Assembly (NCBI RefSeq): GCF_001426685.1
Contig: NZ_LMFB01000012.1
Span: forward strand, 1 to 53,764
Direction: 5' to 3'
Source of the DNA: Rhizobium sp. Root483D2
GTDB taxonomy: Bacteria > Pseudomonadota > Alphaproteobacteria > Rhizobiales > Rhizobiaceae
Length of the DNA stretch: 53,764 bases
The translations under genes were made by a program, and so were the position numbers. Positions 44,401-51,153 of this stretch are shown here, in pieces; position 1 is the stretch's first letter; each line of letters begins with the position of its first letter. Below the pieces are notes generated by a model. The model searched no databases. It worked only from the letters and a program-made list of their open reading frames with translations, and was not told the origin of the DNA.

Positions 44401-44489
44401 GATTTGCGGTTCAGCGGCGGGATGGCGTGGAACGCCCGGAAAATGAAACCGGAGCCGTCGATGAGGAAGAGATGATCACCTTTTTTCAT
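41463..44489 (-). CDS. polA: DNA polymerase I (1008 aa)
   Basis: Repair and Okazaki-fragment polymerase. Three parts are present: 5'-3' exonuclease (about residues 1-290, opening FLIDGSGFIFRAFHAIPP, with IVSSDKDLMQL and GIPGIGPKTAAQLL), 3'-5' exonuclease (about 390-590, with the catalytic VAFDTETTSLD, so proofreading is retained), and the polymerase domain with motif A DYSQIELRVLAH, motif B RRAKAINFGIIYGIS and motif C QVHDELIFEVED. A Pro/Ala/Ser-rich linker lies at about 310-375. ATG 44489 (MKKGDHLF) is chosen as the usual rhizobial start; 44534 is possible. No clear Shine-Dalgarno was seen. Confidence 0.97.
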   Translation of the reverse strand: MKKGDHLFLIDGSGFIFRAFHAIPPLNRKSDGLPVNAVSGFCNMLWKLLTDARDTSVGVTPTHFAVIFDYSSKTFRNELYDQYKANRTAPPEDLIPQFGLIRHATRAFNLPCIEKEGYEADDLIATYARMAEATGADVTIVSSDKDLMQLVTANVSMYDSMKDKQISIPEVIEKWGVPPEKMIDLQAMTGDSTDNVPGIPGIGPKTAAQLLEEFGDLETLLARAGEIKQQKRRENIIANTELARLSRQLVTLKTDTPIDVPLEDFELHAQDGPKLVAFLKTMEFTTLTRRVAAATETDADAVEPAKVPVEWGAQAHGPDLDKGDLASPSSPSALSTSKSPAAGSAADAAASLASVTDSGPLAATPQALAQTRAELFATAKIDRSAYVAIRDLATLDDWIASARETGIVAFDTETTSLDAMQAELVGFSLAIADNSKNPSGTDIRAAYVPLIHKTGGNDLFSDGVKLAPDQIPAAAALERLKDLLEDPSVLKIAQNLKYDYLVMKRHGVSIVSFDDTMLMSYVADAGAGTHGMDSLSEKWLGHQPIPYKDVAGTGKSSVSFDYVDIDKATAYAAEDADVTLRLWQVLKPRLAAKNLNAVYERLERPLVPVLARMEERGITIDRQILSRLSGELAQGAAGLEHEIYGLVGESFNIGSPKQLGDILFGRLGLPGGAKTKTGQWSTSAQVLEELALEGHELPRKIVDWRQLTKLKSTYTDALPGFVHPETKRVHTSYALAATTTGRLSSSEPNLQNIPVRTAEGRKIRTAFISTPGHKLVSADYSQIELRVLAHVAEIPQLKQAFSDGIDIHAMTASEMFGVPVEGMPSEIRRRAKAINFGIIYGISAFGLANQLSIERSEAGEYIKKYFERFPGIRDYMESTKAFARENGYVETIFGRRAHYPDIRSSNPSHRAFNERAAINAPIQGSAADIIRRAMVKMEPALKQAGLSQRARMLLQVHDELIFEVEDADVERTIPLVVSVMENAAMPALDMRVPLKVDARAAHNWDEAH

Positions 44490-44661
44490 GGCGACAAGGG
44501 ATAGCGCGGGCCGCGATGGCCGTCCATATTTCATTCCGGCAAGCGGCCATTTTTGTCTAAAAGCAAAAACGGAGGGCCCTCACAGAAACGTTACCAATTT
44601 GTAATGCGCAGAGGCCTGTGTGCTCCCTTGAAAAGCCACATTTGGCACCACAAATGATAGT

Positions 44662-44813
44662 CAACGGCACCTGAACACGCCGTCATCTGGTCAAAGGCCT
44701 GTCCCCCGCCGAAGCCAGATGTAAGGACAAAGGCCTATCCCCCCTCTCCGGGCCTTTGTCCAATTTACAACAAAGACCGCCGTGGCCCCGCCTCCGCCAT
44801 GGCGGTTTTTGTT
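44662..44813 (+). ncRNA. Probable trans-acting sRNA, alpha-r14-like with anti-Shine-Dalgarno loops
   Basis: Three consecutive hairpins: CATCTGG/CCAGATG (44684-44721) with a loop holding GTCCCCCGCC; perfect 11-bp GGACAAAGGCC/GGCCTTTGTCC (44725-44761) with loop TATCCCCCCTCTCCG; and ACCGCCGTGG/CCATGGCGGT (44776-44806) with loop CCCCGCCTCCG, followed by TTTTT, a proper intrinsic terminator. Each loop is C-rich and complementary to ribosome-binding sites. This matches what I recall of the rhizobial alpha-r14 (cuckoo) sRNA family, whose S. meliloti member lies near polA and a marR gene. The 5' end is estimated from a CTTGAA-N17-ACAAAT promoter-like pair at 44627-44655 and is uncertain. Confidence 0.78.
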
Positions 44814-44904
44814 TGTGATCAAATCAGCGTGAAACGTTCCTGCGTGCCGGTCCATCGCTCGCAATGTAACTTGTGTTCCAGCTTGGGGAGAGGTACCCAT
44901 AGAC

Positions 44905-45336
44905 ATGGCCTTCGACCGTATGGATTCAGCAACATACCTGTCCAGCCTTCTGGCGAAAAGTTTCTCCCGTGCCCTGCAGGAGAGAGGCCAGAAACTCGGC
45001 TTTGCCCCCGGCCAATTTCCGGTTCTGTTGGAACTGTGGAGCGAAGAGGGCTTGACCCAGAAACAATTGCTCGACCGTCTCGACATCGAGCAGGCGACGA
45101 TGGCCAATACGCTCGCCCGCATGGAGCGGGACGGACTGGTCCTGCGCAAGAAACACCCGACCGACAAGCGCGCCCAGCAGATTTTCCTGACCGTCAAGGC
45201 GAGGGAAATGGAGGACGAGGCAAAAGAGGCCGCGCTTGCCGCCGATCAATCCCTGTTGTCGGGCTTTCGAACGTTCGAACGGGAACTGATGCTGGAATAT
45301 ATGCGCATGGCAATCGCCAAGGGCGCGCAGAACTGA
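44905..45336 (+). CDS. MarR-family transcriptional regulator (143 aa)
   Basis: Winged HTH of the MarR type: GFAPGQFPVLLELW (about residues 32-45), LTQKQLLDRLDIEQATMANT (about 50-69), LARMERDGLVLRKKHPTDKR (about 70-89, the wing with Asp and Arg), and VKAREMEDEAK. Flanking helices would form the dimer interface. Ligand and targets are unknown. GGAGAGG lies about 12 nt upstream of the ATG. It follows the sRNA terminator, so it has its own promoter. Confidence 0.92.
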   Translation: MAFDRMDSATYLSSLLAKSFSRALQERGQKLGFAPGQFPVLLELWSEEGLTQKQLLDRLDIEQATMANTLARMERDGLVLRKKHPTDKRAQQIFLTVKAREMEDEAKEAALAADQSLLSGFRTFERELMLEYMRMAIAKGAQN

Positions 45337-45536
45337 CCCTCCATCTTTTGGGACACTGATCATGTATCCATCGAAACAGTGTGCTGAAGCAGCACTCTTC
45401 TTGTCTGCTGCGCTGCGCGTGATGCATGAGGCGCAAGGGCCGCTGCAGCACTTTGACCTCCTGGATCATTGCTGAATTCGATTCCGGTTTGAGGAATTAT
45501 GCAGTAGGTTCCGGCCCGACAACGAAGGATTCGGAC

Positions 45537-46925
45537 ATGACAGATACGGCCAGCATTCTCACCCGGGCAGACGATAATCTCCCACAGAGCCTTGAGCGGC
45601 TTTTCGATCTGGTGCGCATCCAGTCGATCTCCACCGATCCGGCCTTCAAGGCGGAATGCCGCAAGGCAGCGGAATGGCTGGTGAGCGAATTGACGACACT
45701 GGGGTTCGAAGCCTCCGTACGCGACACGCCCGGCCACCCGATGGTGGTGGCGCATCACGCAGCCGGCAAACCCGGCGCGCCGCATGTGCTGTTCTACGGT
45801 CATTACGACGTTCAGCCGGTCGATCCGCTCAATCTGTGGGACACGGCGCCGTTCGAGCCGTCGATCAAGGAGCTGGACGGTGGCCGCAAGGTCATTACCG
45901 GGCGGGGAACGGCTGACGACAAGGGCCAGCTTCTGACCTTCGTCGAGGCCTGCCGCGCCTTCAAGGAGGTCAACGGCGCGCTGCCCTGCGAAGTCACCAT
46001 CCTGTTCGAAGGCGAGGAAGAATCGGGATCGCCGTCGCTCAAGCCGTTCCTGGAAGCGAACGCCGCCGAGTTGAAGGCTGACTATGCCCTGGTCTGCGAC
46101 ACCAATATGTGGGATCGCGATACGCCTGCAATCTCCGCTGGCCTGCGGGGCCTCGTCGGCGAAGAAATCGTCATCACCGCCGCCGACCGCGATCTGCATT
46201 CCGGCTATTTCGGCGGCGCCGCTGCCAATCCCATCCATATCCTGTCACAGATCCTGGCCGGCCTGCATGACGAGACCGGCCGCGTCACGCTGGAGGGTTT
46301 CTACGAAGGCGTCGAAGAGACCCCGACGCAGATCAAGGCCGCCTGGGAAACGCTGGGGATGACCACGGAAAAGTTCCTCGGCGAAATCGGACTGTCGATC
46401 CCGTCTGGCGAAAAGGGCCGTTCGGTGATGGAACTGACATGGGCCCGGCCGACCGCTGAGGTCAACGGCATCTGGGGCGGCTATACCGGCGAAGGCTTCA
46501 AGACCGTGATTGCCGCGCAGGCATCCGCCAAGGTTTCCTTCCGCCTTGTTGGCGCCCAAAACCCTGAAAAAGTCCGGGATGCGTTCCGCGCCTATGTCAC
46601 CTCGAAAATCCCAGCCGATTGCTCGGTCGAATTCCACAAGCACGGCGGCTCGCCGGCCATCCAGCTTCCTTATGATTCGGCTTTGCTGAACACGGCAAAA
46701 TCGGCGCTCTCGGACGAATGGCCGAAACCCGCCGTGTTGATCGGCATGGGCGGCTCGATCCCCATCGTCGGCGATTTCCAGAAAATGCTCGGCATGGAAT
46801 CGCTTCTGGTGGGCTTTGGCCTGTCGGATGACCGGATTCATTCGCCAAACGAGAAGTATGAGCTGCAATCCTATCACAAGGGCATCCGCTCCTGGATCCG
46901 GATTCTCGACGCGCTTGCGGCTTAA
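45537..46925 (+). CDS. M20-family metallopeptidase, dipeptidase-like (462 aa)
   Basis: Zinc-dependent M20 peptidase. Metal site: His in LFYGHYDVQPVDP (about residues 85-97), bridging Asp in GRGTADDKGQ (about 122-131), catalytic Glu pair in FEGEEESGSPS (about 154-164), Asp in VCDTNMW, and a late His near RIHSPNEKY (about 436-444). A dimerisation domain sits between, with RDLHSGYFGGAAANP. It probably cleaves dipeptides or related amides in the cytoplasm; no signal peptide. ATG 45537 has GAAGGA about 8 nt upstream. A terminator-like hairpin follows. Confidence 0.9.
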   Translation: MTDTASILTRADDNLPQSLERLFDLVRIQSISTDPAFKAECRKAAEWLVSELTTLGFEASVRDTPGHPMVVAHHAAGKPGAPHVLFYGHYDVQPVDPLNLWDTAPFEPSIKELDGGRKVITGRGTADDKGQLLTFVEACRAFKEVNGALPCEVTILFEGEEESGSPSLKPFLEANAAELKADYALVCDTNMWDRDTPAISAGLRGLVGEEIVITAADRDLHSGYFGGAAANPIHILSQILAGLHDETGRVTLEGFYEGVEETPTQIKAAWETLGMTTEKFLGEIGLSIPSGEKGRSVMELTWARPTAEVNGIWGGYTGEGFKTVIAAQASAKVSFRLVGAQNPEKVRDAFRAYVTSKIPADCSVEFHKHGGSPAIQLPYDSALLNTAKSALSDEWPKPAVLIGMGGSIPIVGDFQKMLGMESLLVGFGLSDDRIHSPNEKYELQSYHKGIRSWIRILDALAA

Positions 46926-46948
46926 GCAGCGCGGCTGTTAACGGTTAG

Positions 46949-46980
46949 CACCCTTGACCCGGCCGGTCGGGGGTGGTCTT
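46949..46980 (+). terminator. Probable terminator after the M20 peptidase gene
   Basis: CACCC (46949-46953) pairs with GGGTG (46971-46975) and GACC (46956-46959) with GGTC (46965-46968); the next bases are GTCTTTTC. The stem is imperfect. Confidence 0.45.
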
Positions 46981-47030
46981 TTCGTTCAGATGACATTTTG
47001 CCAGCTACAGATTTCAAGAATACTTGCCTC

Positions 47031-47993
47031 ATGAAAACGGTACGCAAACTTGCCTGGCCGGTGATTGGGCTCGCCGCGATCGTGTTTTCGCTTTATGGCC
47101 TCTATCATGAGCTCCATGGCCTTTCGGCCGCCGATTTCATGGATAGCCTGAAAGCCGTATCGCTGAAGAGCTGGTTCTTGGCCGCCGCCGCTACGCTTGC
47201 CGCCTACGCGGCGCTTGCGGCCTATGATCATCTGGCGCTTGAGCATCTCGGCCATAGGATCTCGCTATGGTTCATTACCGTATGCTCCTTCACCGCCTAT
47301 GCGCTGTCGCATACGGTGGGGGCCTCGGTCTTTTCCGGTGCTGTCGTACGCTACCGCGCCTATGGCTCGAAGGGCCTGACGGCGGGCGAGACCGGAATTC
47401 TGGTTGCGTTCTGCTCGTTCACGTTCGCGCTCGGTACGCTGATGCTGGCGGCCATCGTCCTTTTGATCGAACCGGAAATCACCGCCCGTTTCGCAACGTT
47501 CCTGCCGATCGGGGCATCGATCTCGACTGGATTGATCATTCTGGCGCTGATCGCGCTGTATGTGGTCGGCAGTCTGGTCGGGTTCCGGCCGTTGCACACC
47601 CGCTGGTTCCGGCTGGAATATCCCAAACCCTCGCTGGCGCTGCGCCAGCTGGTGATTGCACCGGTCGAGCTGATCGCCGCTGCCGCCATCATCTATTTCG
47701 CCCTGCCGGAGGCCGGAAATCCCGGTTATATGGTGATCCTCGGCGTGTTTCTCGCCTCGTTTTCGGCAGCGCTTCTCTCGCATGCGCCGGGCGGGCTTGG
47801 CGTTCTGGAGCTGGTGTTTATCGCAGCCCTTCCGGAAATGGATCCGGCCGGCGTCCTGGCGGGGCTTGCCATTTTCCGCCTCTTCTACCTGATCATCCCG
47901 TTCCTGATCGCGCTCACCGTCGTCGTGATTTTCGAGCGCGGCCAATTCGTCGCCGGCCGCAAGGCCGAGGCGGGTAAGGAAAACGGCACCTAA
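47031..47993 (+). CDS. Lysylphosphatidylglycerol synthase transmembrane (flippase-like) domain protein, UPF0104 (320 aa)
   Basis: Integral membrane protein with about eight helices, matching the N-terminal flippase part of MprF without the synthase domain. Typical pieces: FTAYALSHTVGASVFSGAVV (about residues 84-103), GVFLASFSAALLSHAPGGLG (about 240-259) with the conserved PGG, and FRLFYLIIPFLIAL near the end. Such proteins may move lipids between membrane leaflets, but the lipid is unknown. The start at 47031 follows a poor Shine-Dalgarno; 46998 is less likely because it adds no membrane sequence. Ends 13 bp before the convergent gene. Confidence 0.8.
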   Translation: MKTVRKLAWPVIGLAAIVFSLYGLYHELHGLSAADFMDSLKAVSLKSWFLAAAATLAAYAALAAYDHLALEHLGHRISLWFITVCSFTAYALSHTVGASVFSGAVVRYRAYGSKGLTAGETGILVAFCSFTFALGTLMLAAIVLLIEPEITARFATFLPIGASISTGLIILALIALYVVGSLVGFRPLHTRWFRLEYPKPSLALRQLVIAPVELIAAAAIIYFALPEAGNPGYMVILGVFLASFSAALLSHAPGGLGVLELVFIAALPEMDPAGVLAGLAIFRLFYLIIPFLIALTVVVIFERGQFVAGRKAEAGKENGT

Positions 47994-48006
47994 ACCGACG
48001 CCCGTC

Positions 48007-48495
48007 CTATGAGGGCGAATGGCAGACTTTCGGCAAAGCCTTTTCGAACGGCCCCTCGACCTTCTCAAGCTCCGCACTTTCAATGTGTAGCGGTGAGAAG
48101 GGCGGCTCTTGAATGCCGGGATTGACGATACGGGTGACGTAGCAGCCTGCAAAGATCTTTTCCTTGCCGCCTTTTTCCGTCGATTTGATCGCAACCGGTA
48201 CCGGCGCATAGATACTGCCGGCCGCTCCCTCCTGCGTCGCCGGACCGATCAGCACCTGAACATCCACGGTCTTTGCATAGCCCTCGACAAACGCTTCGTA
48301 GCTATCGGCGGGCTGGGCGAAATAGCTGTAGGCGCGTGCATATTCATGGCGGTTGATGGCGTTGTAGAGCGAGCGGATAAGCGCCGGGCCATCCGAGCGG
48401 TCGTCCACATAGGCCGTCTGGTCCTGGGCGCTTGCAGAAACAAGGGAGGTTGCCAGAACCGCAGCTGCCGAAAGAGAGATGAGAAAGGCCTTCAT
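48007..48495 (-). CDS. Secreted or periplasmic hypothetical protein (162 aa)
   Basis: Clear Sec signal peptide (MKAFLISLSAAAVLATSLVS, cleavage after the following ASA). ATG 48495 is chosen for this and for AGGAG 8 nt upstream. The mature part has a SLYNAINRHEYARAYSYF segment and a later YEAFVEGYAKT stretch that recall NTF2-like or DUF-type periplasmic domains, two cysteines (in FAGCYVTRI and KVCHSPS) that could form a disulfide, and no catalytic motif I can name. Convergent with the flippase-like gene. Function unknown. Confidence 0.8.
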   Translation of the reverse strand: MKAFLISLSAAAVLATSLVSASAQDQTAYVDDRSDGPALIRSLYNAINRHEYARAYSYFAQPADSYEAFVEGYAKTVDVQVLIGPATQEGAAGSIYAPVPVAIKSTEKGGKEKIFAGCYVTRIVNPGIQEPPFSPLHIESAELEKVEGPFEKALPKVCHSPS

Positions 48496-48607
48496 GTACA
48501 CTGCTCCTGTTGTTCGCAGCAAGTGTCAACGCGGATGAGGCGATTTGAAGGTACAGCCGGAAAAATCGGAAGGCCGGGAGCGGAAGCTTGAAAAAGCATG
48601 ATGCCTG

Positions 48608-48640
48608 AAAAAACAAAAAGGCCGGGAAAACCCGACCTTT
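48608..48640 (-). terminator. Intrinsic terminator of the cold-shock gene
   Basis: On the minus strand AAAGGTCGGG, loop TTTT, CCCGGCCTTT, then TTGTTTTTTC. Good stem with one mismatch and a long T-rich tail, about 90 bp after the cold-shock stop codon. Confidence 0.78.
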
Positions 48641-48730
48641 CACAACACGCTTCGACACTCCTGCCAGTACATCCGTGGTCAACCGCGGAAGCGCATTTCT
48701 CCGGCGCGGATAATCGCGCCAGATTTGGTA

Positions 48731-48940
48731 TTAAGCAGCCTGCAGGTTGTCTGCAGACATCTTGCCGGACTTGCGGTCCTTGACGAGCTCGAAGCTGATC
48801 TTCTGGCCGTCGTTGAGGCCACGCATACCAGCGCGCTCAACAGCCGAGATGTGGACGAAAACGTCCTGGCTGCCGTCGTCCGGCTGAATGAAGCCGAAGC
48901 CCTTTGTGGAATTAAACCATTTTACTGTGCCAGTGGCCAT
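48731..48940 (-). CDS. cspA: Cold-shock protein, CspA family (69 aa)
   Basis: Single-domain RNA-binding protein. RNP1 is seen as [10 protein letters not shown] (residues 13-22) and RNP2 as [10 protein letters not shown] (26-35); the opening [12 protein letters not shown] is typical. It binds and melts single-stranded RNA or DNA and acts as an RNA chaperone. The ATG at 48940 is fixed by family alignment. A long leader of about 138 nt precedes it (promoter at 49085-49113). Confidence 0.96.
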   Translation of the reverse strand: MATGTVKWFNSTKGFGFIQPDDGSQDVFVHISAVERAGMRGLNDGQKISFELVKDRKSGKMSADNLQAA

Positions 48941-49084
48941 AACGATCCCTTTCTCTAGCAAATTATGTTGAACCATCCCGTAAACGTTACGGAAAAGCTT
49001 TTGTTCGAATCTGAAGGAAAGTTCGTCCGATTGCGCACAATGTCGCAAAAACCAAAGTCATCTAACAAATATCGACCAAAGCTC

Positions 49085-49113
49085 AGATAGGTTGCCGGGG
49101 TCAGCTAGTCAAG
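49085..49113 (-). promoter_or_regulatory. cspA: Sigma-70 type promoter of the cold-shock gene
   Basis: On the minus strand CTTGAC (49108-49113), exactly 17 nt, then CTATCT (49085-49090): one base from the rhizobial housekeeping consensus. Transcription would start near 49078, giving a leader of about 138 nt, which is long and usual for cold-shock mRNAs that switch structure with temperature. Confidence 0.72.
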
Positions 49114-49336
49114 TTTTATTATTCTGCTTTTCTCGGAGCCATTGATTTCGCTCGGTTTTATAAGGGCAATCACAACCGTCACACCGTTTTATTCTCGCTC
49201 CAAACCAGCGGTTTTGGCGTCGTGAGCCGGAACGGTCAGGGCGCTCCAGATTTTGCGGCTGAGCGGAATTGATTTTTCCGTTGCCTGCATCATGTTCCCT
49301 TCATGAGCGAAATGGTTGCTCAATAGGAGACATACG
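49114..49336. other. Intergenic region between cold-shock gene promoter and entericidin-like gene
   Basis: No gene seen. It must hold the promoter of the entericidin-like gene; a GGAAC at 49229-49233 is present but no matching GTT-type -10 at the right distance was found. Confidence 0.4.
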
Positions 49337-49489
49337 ATGACGAAATTGGTGGTTGTTGCAATCTGCGCGTCCCTGCTTGCGCTGTCTGGATGTGGAAATA
49401 CCGCAAGGGGTTTGAAGAGGGACGGCGTTCAGTCCAGCAATGCCTTGGACAACGCCACACATCGTATAGCACGCGCGAACGCGAACTGA
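49337..49489 (+). CDS. Entericidin-like small lipoprotein (50 aa)
   Basis: Signal sequence with lipobox LALSGC (Cys19 lipidated), followed by GNTARGLKRDGVQSSNALDN, which fits the entericidin A/B family pattern (short Gly/Asn/Asp-rich lipoprotein after CxNTxxG). AGGAGA lies 7 nt before the ATG. Entericidins in E. coli form a stress-linked pair; single copies are common in rhizobia and their role is unclear. Confidence 0.72.
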   Translation: MTKLVVVAICASLLALSGCGNTARGLKRDGVQSSNALDNATHRIARANAN

Positions 49490-49545
49490 CACTGGCGGAC
49501 GCCATCCCGGCGCATGGGTTTATAGCGTAGCTGATTTATTAAGGG

Positions 49546-49812
49546 CTATGGCTGTTCGCGTGTGCCGGGGGCGCTCTCGCGCTGGTCTGCGTCCTCAAGA
49601 TCGGACTTCACCAAAAATGTATCGGCATGCTCGCGCACTGCCTCGCGCATCACGTCGGGTTTGATGTCCTCGGCGCTGTCTTCCATGTCCAGGCTGTCAA
49701 TTTCCCGTTCGGCCTGCGACCAGTGATCGTCCTGCTTGCCCTCTGGCGAGCCTTCGTCAAGCCAAAGTTCATAGGCGCGATGGCGGATTTTCGTTTCTCT
49801 GTCAGTGTCCAT
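49546..49812 (-). CDS. DUF2934-domain protein (88 aa)
   Basis: Residues about 4-40 match the DUF2934 pattern: ETKIRHRAYELWLDEGSPEG, then HWSQAEREI. The family is common in rhizobia, of unknown function, and often found among general stress genes. The C-terminal half is acidic and charged. ATG 49812 has GAGG 6 nt upstream; 49824 is possible. It follows the 65-aa gene after a 30-bp gap and may share its transcript. Confidence 0.82.
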   Translation of the reverse strand: MDTDRETKIRHRAYELWLDEGSPEGKQDDHWSQAEREIDSLDMEDSAEDIKPDVMREAVREHADTFLVKSDLEDADQRESAPGTREQP

Positions 49813-49842
49813 GATAACCCTCACGCAGTTTAGCGAATGTTC

Positions 49843-50040
49843 TCAATTGGGCTCGCTGCGGAAGGCAGCGGGTGTAAAGAGACCGGCAATTGCCTTCAAC
49901 ACCTGCGGGCGGCGCGGTGTTTCCTGCGCTTCATGCGTAATTTTAGGCATGGATTGCCGGCGAGCCGATAGATCGAAGGCTCTTTCAGCTTCCGACAGAA
50001 GCTCGTCATGCTCTACGTTGAAATGATAGACCTGGCCCAT
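49843..50040 (-). CDS. Hypothetical 65-aa protein, likely stress regulated
   Basis: Unrecognised. It begins MGQVYHFNVEHDELLSEAER and has a basic middle (SARRQSMPKITH) and a hydrophobic LKAIAGLFTPAAF near the end. ATG 50040 is preceded by AGGGG. An EcfG-type promoter lies at 50080-50104. Similar short proteins with this kind of N-terminus occur in rhizobia, but I know no function. Confidence 0.65.
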   Translation of the reverse strand: MGQVYHFNVEHDELLSEAERAFDLSARRQSMPKITHEAQETPRRPQVLKAIAGLFTPAAFRSEPN

Positions 50041-50079
50041 GAAATCCCCTGTACTGATCGTCCGCGTCGTTCTTCGCAT

Positions 50080-50104
50080 AACCGGTTTTCAGGCGGAAAG
50101 TTCC
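50080..50104 (-). promoter_or_regulatory. EcfG-type promoter before the 65-aa gene
   Basis: On the minus strand GGAAC (50100-50104), 16-nt spacer, GGTT (50080-50083). The alphaproteobacterial general-stress sigma factor EcfG uses GGAAC-N16/17-CGTT; the last element differs by one base. Confidence 0.55.
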
Positions 50105-50117
50105 ATGTCCCGTCATG

Positions 50118-50142
50118 AAAAAGGCCCCCGAAAGGAGGCCTT
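50118..50142 (-). terminator. Intrinsic terminator of the YqjD-like gene
   Basis: Minus strand: AAGGCCTCC, TTTC loop, GGGGGCCTT, then TTT. One mismatch in a 9-bp stem, located 25 bp after the stop at 50167. Confidence 0.7.
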
Positions 50143-50166
50143 CATTCATCGTCTGCGCTCTGGTTT

Positions 50167-50490
50167 TTACCAGTAACGGCGGCGTACCGGCTCCGGCTCG
50201 CGGGAAGCGGCGCCTAAAAGAAAGCCGATGGCACCGCCCAGCAGAATGGCTAGGGTCAAGGCGCTTCCGGCGGCGGCCGGATGCTCACGGGCGGTCTGCG
50301 CGATGGCGTTGCCTTCCGAGCGGGCGACACTGGCTGCCTTTTTAGCGAGCGGTGCAGCTGCGTCCATGACGTTGGACGCCCGGTCGCGAACGTCGCTATA
50401 GGCTTGCGCGCTCTGGGCGCTGACGATTTTGGAAAGGCGCGCCACTTCAGCGCGCAAGGATTCAAGATCAGTATTCGTTGTTTCGGCCAT
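50167..50490 (-). CDS. YqjD/ElaB-like (DUF883-type) membrane-anchored protein (107 aa)
   Basis: Residues about 10-75 are helical and Ala-rich (SLRAEVARLSKIV, VMDAAAPLAKKAASVARSEG) and residues about 74-93 form one C-terminal membrane helix with glycine zipper (ALTLAILLGGAIGFLLGAAS) followed by a basic tail ending VRRRYW. That layout is shared with ElaB/YqjD proteins that tether ribosomes to the membrane in stationary phase. ATG 50490 has AGGAGA 9 nt upstream. A perfect EcfG-type promoter precedes it. Confidence 0.75.
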   Translation of the reverse strand: MAETTNTDLESLRAEVARLSKIVSAQSAQAYSDVRDRASNVMDAAAPLAKKAASVARSEGNAIAQTAREHPAAAGSALTLAILLGGAIGFLLGAASREPEPVRRRYW

Positions 50491-50517
50491 GATGGGTTCT
50501 CCTGTTGCCGCCTGCCA

Positions 50518-50543
50518 AACGAATTGGCTGGCGGAATGGTTCC
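50518..50543 (-). promoter_or_regulatory. EcfG-type promoter before the YqjD-like gene
   Basis: On the minus strand GGAAC (50539-50543), 17-nt spacer, CGTT (50518-50521): an exact match to the EcfG general-stress consensus, 28 nt upstream of the start codon. Confidence 0.72.
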
Positions 50544-50604
50544 CAACAATCGAACGCCGCGTTGGCGGCACGGCACTGCAATGTGCCGCACCCGTCATCT
50601 GGCG

Positions 50605-50751
50605 TTAAACGCTCACTCGCCGTGCGTGCTTGTCGGCGGCCTTTTTATCTCCGGCTGCCTCATCGAGGATAGTCCGGGCATCTTCCACCGATATCCGGTG
50701 CTTCTTTGCAAACGAGATCGGCTCATAGGGCTTGTCTGATATGGCTGGCAT
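50605..50751 (-). CDS. Hypothetical 48-aa protein
   Basis: Short charged protein with a HRISVEDARTILDEA segment that could be a small helix-turn-helix-like fold and a Lys/Arg-rich end (DKKAADKHARR). ATG 50751 has AGGAG 8 nt upstream, which makes translation likely. Family not recognised. Its neighbours on the left are stress-type genes on the same strand. Confidence 0.55.
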   Translation of the reverse strand: MPAISDKPYEPISFAKKHRISVEDARTILDEAAGDKKAADKHARRVSV

Positions 50752-51153
50752 GGGTGGTCTCCTGACATGTTGGGTAAAGCGGCCGGAACCGTGGCAAAAC
50801 TGGCCTTCCCGCAGGTGAGGCGGTTGAGCTGGTCGCAACGGGCTGGATCAGAGAGTGAGGGACGCGCTTGTCGCTTGTTCCAAAAATCTGGCGAGCGGAT
50901 GTGCATTGGCCGCGCTGAAGCGATGTCATTGCTTCATGCACCGCAAGTGGTGCTGGATCATTACATGGCCATTATTGCCGCGTTGCGCAAGTGCACCTGA
51001 GCAACGCAGGACCTGACAGTCCTCAACAGCTTGAATTTAACGCCCCCTTAAATCGCCGCATTTACACTTCATCGCACGATACGAAATCGTGCGTTGCGGC
51101 CCATGTGGCACCGGCGCTCCCCCAATGCCCAGCTGGAGCAGACCCACCCCGAC
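50752..51153. other. Intergenic region between short stress genes and PBP1A
   Basis: No convincing gene. A 33-codon reading from 50899 is possible but unsupported. The promoters of the divergent genes must be here; I could not assign boxes with confidence. Confidence 0.35.

Noticed and set aside
45362..45475. 37-codon reading frame between marR and the M20 peptidase gene.
   Set aside because: No Shine-Dalgarno before its ATG and no protein-like pattern; likely chance.
49229..49255. GGAAC upstream of the entericidin-like gene as an EcfG promoter.
   Set aside because: No GTT element 16-17 nt downstream; TTTT is found instead.
50899..51000. 33-codon frame on the plus strand upstream of the PBP1A gene.
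   Set aside because: Mildly protein-like (LLHAPQVVLDHY) but with weak ribosome site and no recognised family; not enough to call.
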